Shown here piece after piece: positions 1 to 11,610 of a DNA stretch of 64,000 nucleotides; the stretch's first letter is position 1; each line of letters opens with the position of its first letter. This DNA comes from Ooceraea biroi (taxonomy: Eukaryota; Arthropoda; Insecta; Hymenoptera; Formicidae). Location of the stretch: the NCBI RefSeq assembly GCF_003672135.1, contig NC_039508.1, positions 2,604,001 to 2,668,000 on the forward strand, read 5' to 3'. A program made the position numbers and the translations under genes. The notes below the pieces were generated by a model. It worked only from the letters and a program-made list of their open reading frames with translations, ran no database searches and was not told where the DNA came from.

Positions 1-555
1 TCGGAAACGTCTCTAGATTTGGGCAATTCGAATAATTCGAGTGTGCAGATCGCTTCGCAAGTCGATGCTATTATAACTGAGCAAGCTGTAGACTCGGACG
101 GAGATATTGAATTAAAAGATACTGACGTGAAAAATGGCGAGAACAATATTACGATGATGGAAAATTTGTCAGATTACATGATGAGTCACGGTTCGGAAAA
201 ATTAGACGCCAATCCTGATCTTAAACGGATAGTGATGGAAGTGATATTTGGCTCGGGCGATACTACTATCACCAAACAGGTAGATTCCGATAAAGCGGCG
301 GTAAAAACTGACGACAATGCGGGCGGTGATACGGATGCGAAGAATAAAGATAAAAATAATATTGCATTTATTACGGAATCTAAGGAACGATTTTCTTCGT
401 CGGCAAACAACGTCTTGAAACACCAACGTCCTATACGTAATCGAGTAAAGGCTTTAAGTGCCGATTTCGTCTATGATTTAAAAAGGCTCGCGTCTCGGAA
501 AGAGAATGCCCTTTCCAATTCTAGGGCACCGAATGTCCGCAAGAAATCGAAATAG
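1..555 (+). CDS. C-terminal exon of an unidentified protein (5' end outside window)
   Basis: The frame is open from base 1 to the TAG at 553-555, giving 184 codons without a stop, so this is the 3' part of a gene that begins upstream of the window. The protein is hydrophilic: an Asp/Glu/Asn-rich stretch fills the first two thirds, and the last ~50 residues turn basic (…RPIRNRVKAL…, …RAPNVRKKSK end). No transmembrane segment, cysteine pattern or known catalytic motif is visible, so it is probably a disordered, possibly nuclear, tail. A canonical AATAAA follows 118 bases after the stop. I do not recognise the family and assign no function. Reading frame and polyadenylation signal make it a likely real terminal exon. 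Confidence 0.72.
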   Translation, partial: SETSLDLGNSNNSSVQIASQVDAIITEQAVDSDGDIELKDTDVKNGENNITMMENLSDYMMSHGSEKLDANPDLKRIVMEVIFGSGDTTITKQVDSDKAAVKTDDNAGGDTDAKNKDKNNIAFITESKERFSSSANNVLKHQRPIRNRVKALSADFVYDLKRLASRKENALSNSRAPNVRKKSK

Positions 556-672
556 TACAATTGAATATTTGAGTTTATTAATCATTTTTCTTTTGATCTT
601 CATTGTTATTATAAAATCAAAAGGTATTTTTAAACTGTAGGTTTAAGATTTTGTGTATCTACCTATTCGATA

Positions 673-678
673 AATAAA
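673..678 (+). promoter_or_regulatory. polyadenylation signal AATAAA
   Basis: Canonical hexamer 118 bases after the stop of the gene ending at 555. The AT-rich sequence around it fits a short 3' UTR. Confidence 0.6.
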
Positions 679-1129
679 GAACATAAATTCTTCTTTCAAC
701 ATGAAATAATCTGTTGTAGAAATTATACATTTTATGTATTATAATTTGATTTTATATTATAATAAGAAATTCACGCTCTTTATTTGCTTTAACACGATCT
801 CCTTAATTTTTTGAGCGTTTTAAAACTCCGGGAGACTCCAGGAGGGAGGGGTAATTCATGAAAAATATAAATTCGGTTATAGTAGATTTAATCAAAGCAT
901 ATGAAGGGAATGGTCTCGTGACAAGCTACGTATCATATCAGCGTACATTCGGGCAATTTCGAGCAATCTAGGAAACAAACATACGTATTTATATACATAT
1001 AATAAAACTAACATATAAACTCTCATTTATAACAAGGAGAATTTTAAGAATTGTTCGACAGAGCGTTGATGAATTCGTAAATACAGAAACAAATTAGATG
1101 CATCTGGGTTAGTCGCATTCACGCTGCGC
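679..1129. other. intergenic, nothing recognised
   Basis: AT-rich spacer between the 3' end of the first gene and the CpG-rich island. I see no ORF, repeat or RNA in it. Confidence 0.5.
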
Positions 1130-2400
1130 AAACCTGACCGACCCTTTTTAATCTCCGCAGGAGTGCGAAGTGCTCGCACATGATCCACGGGGTGTATAAA
1201 CAAAAAGACCTGGTTGTTTTTTCGATATCACGGAAGAACGTGCATCGTCAAACGCGAGTTCGACATCGATCGACATCGATGCACTTGACCGTGCGAGCGA
1301 TGCACCACCGCGGAAATCACCGCGCATCAACGTACGCGTGCAGGCGGCTCGTGATTGGTCGACAGCAAGGCGGTTCACTTGTCGCCCCGTTGCGCGGTGG
1401 CTCCTCGTATCGCGTCCGAATTGCGCCGCGTCGCGCCGCCGAGCCGCGATCGCCCGCGGACGCGCCGAGCGGGAGTAGTCTCCTCGCGACCGTCCGGAGA
1501 GGTGGTGCGTCCCGCGGCGCGGCACGAATGACACCTGGCAGAAGCACGTAATTCGGAGCGCGCTACCCTGAATCCTGTGATTCGAGCGCTGCGATCCACC
1601 TCGGCTGGCTAGCGGTGCCTCCCCCGTCCGGTGCTCCCGTGTTCCGCACGGGGATGTGTGTCTAGTGCACGACGAGAGAGAGAGCGCGCGATCTTGTCCT
1701 CTTGACAACAGCTGCGGAGAGCAGGAGCATTACGCACGTAAGTCGGGAAGATGAGAGAAAGAGAGGCAGAGGGTGGAAAGGCGAGCCACGGGAAGGGAGG
1801 GGGATGAGAGAAAGGAGAGGAAGCGGGACAACGGCTCGGAGCTTTTTTTCGCGACGAAGAAGACGCGCTTCCTGCGCGATTGATCCCAATTGCTCGGAGA
1901 ATGCCGCGCCGCGGACGACGACGACGCGACGCGATGCCGATCGCGTTCGGCCCGCGAGTCCGAACTTACGAGGAAACGATGGCGCGCGGCGAAAGCTCCG
2001 ATGAATCGCTGCGCGCTCGAGCCTCATCGTCACGGTCCATCGCGGATGCATCTCTTACCCGCGAGATGCGCGCGCGGGTATTTCGCCGCGTTCCCGTTTC
2101 CCGTGCGGGAAGGCAGTTTTGGGGGGAAAACGTCCGAGGAACCCCTCGACGATGAGCTTGCTGCTCGGATCGGCCGCTCGATATCTCGCGATCGCTGATA
2201 CGATGCCGAGTAGTCACTACTACCGAGTGGTGAGCTCGTATTGTTTTCGTTCGATCCTCGCCTTCGAGCTACTCGAAGGTCGGCGAGTCGCGACGACGCG
2301 GACAACACATCGTCGTCTGCCTCGCGCGACAGAGAAACTCCCTTAAACCGATACTTCCGCGTATATAATCGTGGCGACTCCTTGAACGATTTATGCGCAA
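1130..2400 (+). promoter_or_regulatory. CpG-rich island; candidate promoter and noncoding first exon (probably of the tetraspanin gene)
   Basis: Base composition changes abruptly from strongly AT-rich to GC- and CpG-rich, with many CGCG and GCGCG runs. An inverted CCAAT box (gattgg) lies near 1352, and a textbook plus-strand donor GTAAGT sits at 1738-1743, so a plus-strand noncoding exon could end at 1737. The tetraspanin start codon at 17768 is preceded by an acceptor (17741-17742), so it must have an upstream 5' UTR exon. This island is the best-looking candidate, which would make intron 1 about 16 kb. The long overlapping ORFs on both strands here are what GC-rich DNA gives by lack of stops. 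Assignment is inference. Confidence 0.5.
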
Positions 2401-3028
2401 TTAATGCCTCGCACCACTTGTTGCTGTTACTACTACCTGTAGACAGTGACACAAACTACGCCTGACTTAACAGTCGTTGCCACTTCGATTCTGCTCGAGA
2501 GAGAATTTTGCTGGAAACCCATGTAATATTGTGTACTGCGGATGTTCGATCATCATCCGAGGGACGGGAAGGAACGAAATTTTACTCTTCTTAATTGATT
2601 CTTTCTCGTCGATGTTTTGTGTTGTCACGAACGCGATGTTCGTGCGACAGCCAGGAGATTGTAACAAATTAAATAATTAGTCGGCAAGGATAGGAAATTT
2701 ATGATCGTGAATAGAAGAGAAAAAAATAGGATTTCAGTTTGTTTTTAACGTTTCTATGAAACTGTGTTCTATTCCATGAACGGAAAAGTATTGATAAACA
2801 TATATAACGGTAAACTAATTTATATCAACAATTCGATGGTCTGTAATGTTGGTCTATTACGTCCGCAATAATATGAGAAAAATTTGAAAAACTTGAAAAA
2901 GTATTTGAGACAGTAATTTGTTAATAATGTGGCATCACGTTTATGGAATTTTATACAGTATACGGATGTAATGCAAAACAGCGTTTTAAAAGATTGATTT
3001 AATGTCTAGTCCAGCGAGTCTATATATA
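2401..3028. other. non-coding, nothing recognised
   Basis: Composition falls back to AT-rich after the island. No credible coding potential or repeat structure seen. Confidence 0.45.
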
Positions 3029-3234
3029 TTGGGTCAGTCCAAAATTTCGGTTCGATTTTGCGTCAGATTTTACTTCGTTGTAATTAGTAGAGACAAATTA
3101 TTCATCTACCAAATAATTATGATCGTTGTCTATGAGTAAACATTATTATACGAATTATTATGATACGAACAGTGTAGCCTGTACTGTACGTAAATTGATT
3201 TGACAAATCGAACCGAACTTTTTGAGTGATCAAA
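3029..3234. mobile_element. mariner-type MITE, 206 bp
   Basis: Both ends carry the same inverted sequence. The left end reads TTGGGTCAGTCC…TTTCGGTTCGATTT and the reverse complement of the right end reads TTTGATCACTC…GTTCGGTTCGATTT. TA dinucleotides flank it (3027-3028 and 3235-3236), the target duplication of the Tc1/mariner superfamily. No ORF is inside, so it is a non-autonomous copy. The two ends have drifted, so it is not recent. Confidence 0.75.
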
Positions 3235-3236
3235 TA

Positions 3237-6200
3237 TAAAAATATTAAGCAACTTATAGTGATTACGTAAAAAATATACATATTATATAGAATTATATAG
3301 AAAATTTAACAAGAGTGAAAAATCTATTTTTTGGAATCGTCGAGAGAAAGGTTTTTATACTCTGTTTCTCTGCTTTTTATCATATGATAAATCTGATTTA
3401 GATTTTTTGCTTCTACTATTTTACTTCTATTCTTTCTTTTGACGCGATAGAAGAAGAAACACATTTTGAAAGATGCTCTCTCTCTCTCTTTCTCTCTCTC
3501 TCTGTGCATGTGTGTTTTAATTCTCTATAGATGTACTATCGTGTGCGCCAACGATTTACATTCAACGATCAAAGTCTTGTCCTTATAAACTATTCCTTAA
3601 GCATACTTCGTTGGTCGCATAAGTAGCTGTACTGTTCACGTTCATGCTTACGAAGAAAAGAATCGATGAGTTGTGAAGCGTTCTCGTGAATGCGAACAGA
3701 TTTCATTGAATGACTATTAATGCACCCGATATATCTATGCCTTGCGATCACGACAAATATTGCAGCTCCAACGAAGCCTCTGTAAGAAAAGAGTTATTTT
3801 TTTCTTATAGCAATAAGTAAATTTCAAATTGTTACTAAAGTAAATATTAATTAGATGTCGGGTAAACGCTGAAACGCAAGTGCTTAAGTTATGTGGCAGA
3901 ACGTTCATTTTATAGTTAAAGTAAAGTTTAATAACTCTGACTCGAGATAGTCGACTCATTGATGTGATGTTCAGGTACTTTGTCGCTGAATATTAAATGC
4001 TCTCATTTTGTTTTTCAATTTTCTGTTTGGATTGCGCTCTTTTAAATCGCATTCCGTAGTCGACACTTAATTTTCTTACAACAAATTCTGGCAAAATAGA
4101 ATAAACATCAAAGCTTAAAACTAAGACCATGAACTTAGAATTCTTGTTACACTAGAGCGATTACTAAATAGATATAGCTTGTTCTACTGTCGCTGAATTA
4201 GATACTCTCGTTCTGTTAAATTCTTTTCAGTAATTTTGTTTATGTAAATTTATTAGATATTTTTGGATTGAACAATGTGTGAATATATTATGTGAACATG
4301 TTATGTGTAGATATATGCAGTATCATTTAAAGTCGTTAACCTGATTGGTTAATCGGTCATTAATGATTTGATTTGATCAGACTCTGATATTGGTTCGGTT
4401 AATTAATTAATTATTATTCAATATTAAATTAATATTAATTTAATATTATTCTTTGCACAAAACATTAACATTCTTATTGATCAATGCGTTTAGCTGGACC
4501 GTTAAGAAATTACAATAAATCAAGATATTTTTGCAAATTTTCTTAATGTAGAAGAGTCGGCTAGATTTTAGATCATTTTTTCACATGTTTAATTATAACT
4601 AAATAGTTATTACTACAAAAAAATTGCTACTTTGCAGAAAAAGCAAAAAAACAATGGCGCTAAGAATCTGTTTTTCCTACAGAATATTAAAATATATAAT
4701 GAATGAAATATAATAATGAATTATAATCTATTATAGCTTTAAATCAATTATAATCTTACTGGTTTAACGAGATAGATTACCATTAAAAATATTCAGTACT
4801 AATACTGCAGGAAAGAGAAATATTTTTCTGTTTATTATTAGATTCTGCATATGCGACATAATATATGTATGTGTCATAAGAACTTTGAATAAAAATTAGC
4901 ATTTATATAAACATATTACGTATACAGTTTACATATTAAAGTATGTTTAATTACATGTTAAAGTATGTTTCCCCTCAATTTCTATAAGTTCTTGTTTATT
5001 TATATAATTTATAGAATTATATCTTCTTATTTATCTAAGCATAGTGCATGGATTATTTGTTAAAATTTGTTGAAATTATTTGATCATGTGTGCGCCTATA
5101 TAAAAATATAATAAAACAAATGTTTAATTAAAATATCTCACTTGAATGGTTTTGCTTAATATAATTTATATTATATATTTATTTATAGTTGCATAGAAAT
5201 ACAATTTTTTTAAATTATAATACAGTCCTGATCCTGATCGATTCAGCTTGCTAAGAATGCAACCGGTCTAGCCGTTGCGGCGATACGAAAGTCATGCTTT
5301 CAATTAACTAGACGAGTCATGTAAGATATACGGGGTGATCTTGCCGTTCGTTTGCCACTTGCGTGTATGTACATTATTATATACGTTTCGATTAACTACA
5401 AACGAAATATTAACATTTCGCATATTAAAATGTTAATTTATTAAGAGTATGTCAAGTTGACAAAAGTTCACCTAACTACCGATAGAAATAAGTTATAGAT
5501 TCAGTTTTTAATACATAAGATGATAATCTATTAAATTTAAAACTAGTAAAACTAATAGAAAAAAGTATTAAAATATTTCAATTTAATTTAACATAAATTA
5601 TTATTATATACATTTTAATTTAACATAATAAAATAAAAAAAGGATTATTATTTCCATTATAATGGCCTGTCTTGCATGAACTAATATAAAAATAACTGAA
5701 GAATACTAATTTGATTGATCATGCATTTATCTTTTTTAAGTTTAGTTTTTAATGATTCCCTTTGTCTCTTCTTTTCTCTTTCTTTCTTGCTCACGTAAAA
5801 CTTAAAACTAATGAGTTCAACATTTCAGAGAGAACAACTTTCAATGAAAAATCAATAAAAAATTGGCCAAGAAATTCGTAGTTGGAAGGAAATACGGAAC
5901 ATCTTGTGTTCGTTTATCTGTTTTCAATTACTAAATGTTCCTGCATGAATACAACGTTCGCGTCAATAATGCGCGTTGTGCCGCAACATAATGCGTCCTA
6001 CACGCGTAAACCGTGCGAACGACAGACAAGTTCACCCGTACGCTTCTCTTATATGCCACCCTAATAGAAGTTACACAATCCAAATCAACCCTGCTGTATG
6101 CGGAGGTGGAAAAGAGACACGTAATGCAGGGGCAATGGCACCGCGAATGGCGAAGTACACCCGCGACTGTCGTTATGGTAACGCGACTCACTACATAAAT

Positions 6201-6513
6201 CGCTTTTCTTTTGTTGCACTGTCCATCGGCTATGTACTCGCCTGTCGCATTACTTTTTCTTTCACCCTCTTTTGATCTTAACATAATCGATTATGTATAT
6301 ATTTGCCGAAGTCGTTCCATATTTCCACGAAATCTAAATGTATCGAAAGCTCTCAGAGAATTTGTTCAAGCATATAATTAAAACAAAGCTAGTAAGAATC
6401 TATATCATAATTTAAAAAATTACAGAAATTCTTTATATATATTTTTATATTTTTTATAATTTTGTCTTTGATAGTTTGTGTTATGTATTTTTTTGTAGAA
6501 AGTGATTATTTCG
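3237..6513. other. AT-rich non-coding stretch
   Basis: Holds a short (CT)n microsatellite around 3476-3502 and otherwise low-complexity AT-rich sequence. The region 5225-6280 is slightly richer in GC, but no gene, RNA or element could be supported there. It may be part of the long first intron of the tetraspanin gene. Confidence 0.4.
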
Positions 6514-6552
6514 CACTTGATAAGGACCCTAATTTGAGGTCGAAACGTAGTG
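6514..6552 (+). other. hammerhead-like hairpin motif (weak)
   Basis: A 4-bp helix (gacc/ggtc) is bounded on the left by TTGATAAG and on the right by GAAACG. This resembles the two conserved core strands of hammerhead ribozymes, CUGAUGA and GAAA, found in some retroelements. The core is not exact, no cleavage triplet or complete stems I/III could be drawn, and the flanks (GCACT/AGTGC) pair with each other instead. Probably a decayed retroelement piece. Confidence 0.2.
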
Positions 6553-7801
6553 CTACCAATATTTTGTTTCACCAGTTCTTGGTCGTAAATAAAGAATTAT
6601 CATATTTCAAATCACTGGTGTCGAAGCTAATTTGGATTTAAAAAATTACAATTAAAAAAAAGTTTGTCATTTGTTATCAGTTATCTTTCTTTCCATTATT
6701 ATTCTTTTTATCATTTTCAATTTTCTTATACGTGACAAAGACGTAAAATGACCAATCTGATTGTGGAAAGACAACTGAGAATACGAAACATCTGATGCTG
6801 ATAATTTCACAACGGAAATAATTATCGAAAAGTGCTAGTTGGATAGATAGATCCACTAATAAAGCAGTGATAAAGCTTATTCCTCGATTTTGCGGATGTT
6901 GTTCTTGAACTGTCAACTGTTGAACTGATGCTATTCGATGCTTTAATAAATAAATAAACCAGAAATTTTCGTTACTTTATATAACGAGGCAAGTAAACTT
7001 TGCTGTGAGAGAAAAATTGCCTAATTGATAGCACCTGAACAATCCCTCGTTGTTGGTATTCCAATTCCAATTCCGTTCTGGTTTGATCATCTTTGTTTTC
7101 CTTGCTCTTTTTCTCTCTTTTAGTGAACGGACGAAACTTTCATCGTCAATATTCTCTTCTCTCTAAAACCCTTTTCTATTTTGACAATGGAGATGGTAAC
7201 GTAACTGTGTGTTTATCAATTTCTCCTTTTCTTATTCATTATGTTTTTTTTAATTTACCTTTCGCATCATTCAATGCTCAGGAGAAGAAAGCACATTCGA
7301 CGTTACGAGCAGCGTGACTATCATTTTTTTGGAAATTGGAAAATTAGATACATGCTAGAATATTATTATCTTTTGTAGAATTTTGTAGATATAGAATTCA
7401 TACGAAATATACAAAATTACGAAAATCAAGCAAAAGAAATGGAGGAAAAGGGAAGTACGACTATCTTCCGTTTTGTCTACCTGTTCTGTCAAATATCCAT
7501 TTCTTCCTCTTTCTTTATCTGCATAAAAACCACATTCCAACCGCCGAGACTGCTAGTTTTAATACTCCTTTTTTCTTATGTCGCTTCTGTTGCACCTGCT
7601 TACGTGCAGGACGCATCTGCCCTCTCGAGACTGCATTCTTATTATTTGATTTCTGACGCTTTCACGAATGTCGTGTATATGTATATGCGTCATATTTTGC
7701 GGTGTAGTGTCACGGGAGACAAAAGGAAAAGTTGGGTGAATCCTGTCCTTGCTAAGAAAAGAAAACAAAATTGCAATAATTTTTTATTGCAAATAACGGT
7801 T
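6553..7801. other. AT-rich non-coding stretch
   Basis: Short ORFs on both strands overlap and show no protein character that I recognise. No repeat or RNA gene seen. Confidence 0.4.
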
Positions 7802-7865
7802 ATTGAGTAACACATATTATTAAAAACACTTAAACAAATGGGACGAAAATATATTACAACCCAAT
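7802..7865. repeat. mini-MITE copy 1 (about 64 bp)
   Basis: Matches the two small inverted-repeat elements at 10516-10584 and 10635-10699. It shares the internal run aaaaacact…aaatgggacga and the end …attacaacccaata. The left terminal repeat is decayed. The ends resemble mariner termini (TTGGGTTG). Confidence 0.6.
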
Positions 7866-8827
7866 ACTTTTGATAAATAAATATTGTCAACATTACAAAT
7901 GTAGAAAAATCTGATTCACGCGTTGTGAACGAAAATATCTTTGCGGCGTGTCACCTTAATCGAGCTATGAAGCGATTCGCACTGCGGCTCACATACGACG
8001 GAAATCAGCTAAACACCTCATGGAATAATCAGGAAGTTATTATACTGTCCAGTCGGAGATACTGAGCATCTCGTTCGTTCGTTCGTTTGTTCTCCCGTTC
8101 TTTCATTTGTTCGCGTCGGTCCGTACGATTCTTTTACACTTCACAAAGTTTTGTTTCTATTTTGAACCGATGATAGTAGGAAACAGGGGGGATTGGTATT
8201 TATAGCAGAAGTGTATTGCGCAGATGAATTAAAGTAAATGTAACGCAAGCAAGAGATATTTTTTATTATGTTGGTCGATATTTATTCCTTATGCGATAAA
8301 TAAATAAAAAATTTTATGCGGAATATACGGAATAAGTAACAGTAAGCACGCTTGAACTTAGCAGTGCCGAGTTCTTTTACAGATTTTTGCTCAATGACAT
8401 CACGACCGAAATTTTGTACGCTTTTATTAATGAGTATGCGCACTTGTCGCGTTACGCCTATCACATAATCAAACATTTAATTTCCTTGTTATCTTCCTAC
8501 CGCGAACTCTCAAATTGTACATTCCGCTGAGCGACGACGCGACTGTTTCAAATCGTGAAATTTAGCTATTTTTGCTTTTACACAGTGGAATATCTTCTCT
8601 CATGGAACATGCAGAATAGAAATGCAGATACTTCTATCAATTAAGTTCTTTAAGAATTTCAGTAATATGTTGTACAGATAATCATGCTTCCACTTAATCA
8701 TCAAGATAATAATAATGTCATTCCTGGTCTCAAGTTATTATTAAAATTACAAACATTTTGCGTAAAGAAAGAATTTAGAAATTATCTGAAAATTGTGATG
8801 GAGTTTATGTGCCCTATAAACTATAGA
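7866..8827. other. non-coding flank of the mariner
   Basis: AT-rich sequence with no gene or repeat that I can support; it runs up to the TA target site of the mariner. Confidence 0.4.
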
Positions 8828-8829
8828 TA

Positions 8830-10116
8830 TTGGGTTGGCAAATAAGTTGGTTCGGTTTTTTAAGGTGGAATAAAATACACTTTTTTTTATACACAAAATA
8901 AATTTTAATCAATTATATATTGACCATTTTTATTGATGACTTCTTGCCATCTTTTCACCAACTTCATTATGCCGCGTTCGTAAAACATCTGAGGCTTATC
9001 GGCGAAAAACCAATCCAGGTGTCTTTTGACGTTCTCTTCATCCTTGAAGATTTTTCCGTTCAAAGAGTTCTGCAACGACCGGAATAAATGATAATCGGAA
9101 GGGGCCAGGTCCGGTGAATACGCAGGATGAGGCAAAACATCCCAGCCAAGACTGAGTAATTTGTTCCGAGTTGTCAATGATGTGTGAGGTCTGGCGTTAT
9201 TGTGGTGGAAGACAACACCTTTTCGATTTATCAATTCTGGACGTTTTTTGCGGAGTGCTTGGTCCAATTTTGTTAACTGCGAGCAGTATGTGGTTGAATC
9301 AATCGTTTTGCTTGACGGTAACAGCTCGTAGTAAATGACACCTTTGAAATCCCACCATACGAAGAGCATGATCTTCTTCGGATGCAATCCTGCCTTCGAG
9401 GTTGTTTGTGGTGGCTCGCTGCTGTGTCCCCATGGTCTTTTCCGCGTTACATTCTCATAGACGACCCATTTTTCATCTCCTGTCATTAACCGCTTCAAAA
9501 ATGGATCGTTTTCTTGACGTTTCCGCAGCAAATCGCAGATGGATATGCGAGTGGCCAAGTTGGCCTCGGTTAATTCATGCGGCACCCACACATTGAGCCG
9601 AGAAACGTATTCCAGTTGGCGCAAATTGTTTTCTACGCTTGTATGAGATATATTAAGTGCTGTAGCAATCTCTCGCACCGATTGGGATGGATTTTTATCG
9701 ATGATAGCTTTGACATTACTTGAATCAATCTCGATCGGGCGACCGGAGCGAGGCGCATCATTGACGTCAAAATCTCCAGAACGGAATTTGGCGAACCACT
9801 TTTGACATACGCGTTCTGTTAAGGCATCATCTCCATAAACACGGCATATCTTTTTATGAGCCTTTGCAGCTCGTTTGCTCTTCTTGAAATAATAGAGCAA
9901 AATATGACGATAATGCACGTTATTTACTTCCATTTTTACAGCTACGCAGCACACACAATATTGATGTTAGTCAAACCAAAATTTACAGAAAGGTTATGTG
10001 AAACATGTACTTTCAAATGCACTCTGAAGTTGTGCAATAGTGTCGAGAAAAACAAGAGTGAATTGGAAAGAAGTTGCACCGAAGCAAAAACCGAACGAAC
10101 TTATTTGCCAACCTAA
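8830..10116 (-). mobile_element. full-length mariner transposon, 1287 bp
   Basis: Terminal inverted repeats of about 30 bp are visible: left TTGGGTTGGCAAATAAG…, and reverse complement of the right end TTAGGTTGGCAAATAAG…, both followed by GTTCGG-type sequence. TA target duplications stand at 8828-8829 and 10117-10118. A single uninterrupted transposase gene on the minus strand fills the element, and total length is typical for mariner. Terminal repeats differ by a few bases and the transposase lacks one catalytic aspartate, so it is structurally complete but probably immobile by itself. Confidence 0.95.
8905..9933 (-). CDS. mariner transposase, catalytic Asp lost
   Basis: A 342-residue transposase of the DD34D mariner family. 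It would bind the terminal repeats and cut and paste the element at TA sites. I chose the ATG at 9933 (MEVNNVHYRH…), where mariner proteins normally begin, over the in-frame ATG 21 bases upstream. The N-terminal helix-turn-helix region spans about 1-110, the linker motif WVPHELTE is near 116-123, and the catalytic core follows. The first catalytic Asp is in MTGDEKW (D153) and the third in SPDLAPSDYHLF (D280). The second, normally D in HQDNARPH, is Asn here (HHNNARPH, N245), with exactly 34 residues to D280. Loss of this metal-binding Asp should abolish cleavage. The frame is otherwise intact, with no stops or frameshifts. The N-terminus looks mellifera-like, but the subfamily is uncertain. Confidence 0.93.
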   Translation of the reverse strand: MEVNNVHYRHILLYYFKKSKRAAKAHKKICRVYGDDALTERVCQKWFAKFRSGDFDVNDAPRSGRPIEIDSSNVKAIIDKNPSQSVREIATALNISHTSVENNLRQLEYVSRLNVWVPHELTEANLATRISICDLLRKRQENDPFLKRLMTGDEKWVVYENVTRKRPWGHSSEPPQTTSKAGLHPKKIMLFVWWDFKGVIYYELLPSSKTIDSTTYCSQLTKLDQALRKKRPELINRKGVVFHHNNARPHTSLTTRNKLLSLGWDVLPHPAYSPDLAPSDYHLFRSLQNSLNGKIFKDEENVKRHLDWFFADKPQMFYERGIMKLVKRWQEVINKNGQYIID

Positions 10117-10515
10117 TAGATACTATAGATGTAAACTATAGTTGTAACTATAGATGCCCACTAAACAATCATTGATCAACCTACATGGAGTTTTCTGACT
10201 TCATGATAATATTTGGCCTCAAACATTATTATGAAGTTACAAAATGAATGGCACAAAAATTGAACGAATTGGCGTATGAATCTCCTATATCCTACATTCT
10301 CCTACATTACCACCATATTCATCAGCTTAATTATCAATGGGCTGTCACTTTTTTTAAGTATTTTGACTGATTGTTACATCAGAAAACGTTCTGTTATGTT
10401 GAGTAAAAATATACTTGAAAATCTACCTGAATTTTACAAAAGCGTAAATAATGTATTGATTTGTTACATATATTCGTCCTGTTTTTTTTTTCTGTTTCTG
10501 TTACTGTTTCTAATA

Positions 10516-10584
10516 ATTGGGTTGTAACATATATCCATTATTGAAAACACTAAAAAATGGGACGAATATATGTTACAACTCAAT
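10516..10584. repeat. mini-MITE copy 2 (69 bp)
   Basis: Near-perfect inverted termini ATTGGGTTGTAACATATAT and its complement enclose about 30 bp that include ttgaaaacactaaaaaatgg. No coding capacity. Confidence 0.7.
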
Positions 10585-10634
10585 ACTTGTTTTACGTTGG
10601 GAAACGTGAAAGTACAAAGTTTTTCCATTAAACT

Positions 10635-10699
10635 ATTGGGTTGTAACATATATGTATCCTGCTTATTTAGTGTTTTCAATAACGGATATACAACTCAAT
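10635..10699. repeat. mini-MITE copy 3 (65 bp), inverted relative to copy 2
   Basis: Same termini as copy 2; the interior (ttagtgttttcaataa) is the reverse complement of the copy 2 interior. Only about 50 bp separates the two. Confidence 0.7.
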
Positions 10700-11249
10700 A
10701 TATCGAAGCTTTCTTTTTTTTTACTTTTTTTTGCGGATTATGAATATTTGTGCGAATTACACAAAAATAATATGTGTCGCAAACATAATCTTACAATTAA
10801 TGAATTCACGGCTTATGAGCATTTTCCTAATGACACATTTATGATGTAACAAGATGCGTGCGTCATAATCGCTCTCAATGACTGTAGAGTCCGTATCCTC
10901 ATTTCCGTCTTCGTTTTAGCGTCGTATTTAGCACTAAGTATGATCTGTTTCTTAATTCGTTGTGCAACATGTAGTTTCTTTAGAACAAAATATTTCAAAC
11001 AAAATAAACAGCAAATGCTTCAGGTTTGACGGCAATATAACAGTTTTGATTTTTGGTTATAATCAATATTAACAAGTAAAGAGAGAACGGTTGTAGTTTC
11101 AAAATGATTTATCGAATTAATGTAACCATTTACCTACTTTCCAACATAATTCCCCTCAACAGTTATACATTTGTCCCATCGTTATACTATATTATTATAA
11201 TATTATAAATTATTATATAATATTTTTATTTTAGCAGCAAGAAGTCGTC
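10700..11249. other. non-coding, nothing recognised
   Basis: AT-rich spacer between the mini-MITE pair and a transposase relic. No supported feature. Confidence 0.4.
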
Positions 11250-11610
11250 CTGATATCTGATCTAGACGTGCATTTTTTTCACATCTTCATTGTCGTCAAA
11301 CTTCACTCCACAGAATGCTTTCTTGAGTTGACTAAACAAAAAGAATGGACGAGATCTGATTATGGATTATAAGGCAGAATTTCCCAGTGTAGTTTTTCAA
11401 TGGTTTCAAGCTTTGACTGTATTGTGTGCAGACGAGCGTTATTCTGAAGCAAACCTATTTCTCAAAGCCACGTTGTTTTTTTATGATTGGTTTCATTATG
11501 CAGGTTTAACTTTAGTTTTAAGCACATTACTGTATTGCCTGTTGTTAATATGTTGTTCTTCCAAGTAATTGCGTAAAATTAGGTTGTAAGTTTTATTTTA
11601 TCGGTCGGCA
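11250..11610 (-). pseudogene. mariner transposase relic (C-terminal part)
   Basis: Read on the minus strand, broken frames give LLQNNARLHT, then LHWEILPYNP, a stop, SDLVHSFCLV, and after a frameshift KAFCGVKFDDNEDVKK. These line up in order with the mariner catalytic C-terminus: HDNARPHT, W.vLPHPPYSPDLAPSDYHLF, LK..L.GkrF.ddeeVk. Stops and a frameshift rule out function. The catalytic Asp position in this copy also reads Asn. No terminal repeats were found, so it is an old fragment. Confidence 0.72.

Noticed and set aside
1148..2452. Several overlapping ORFs of 74-186 codons on both strands in the CpG-rich island
   Set aside because: They overlap in many frames, are Arg/Ala/Ser-rich as expected from GC-rich DNA lacking stops, and show no domain. 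Promoter/noncoding exon is the simpler reading.
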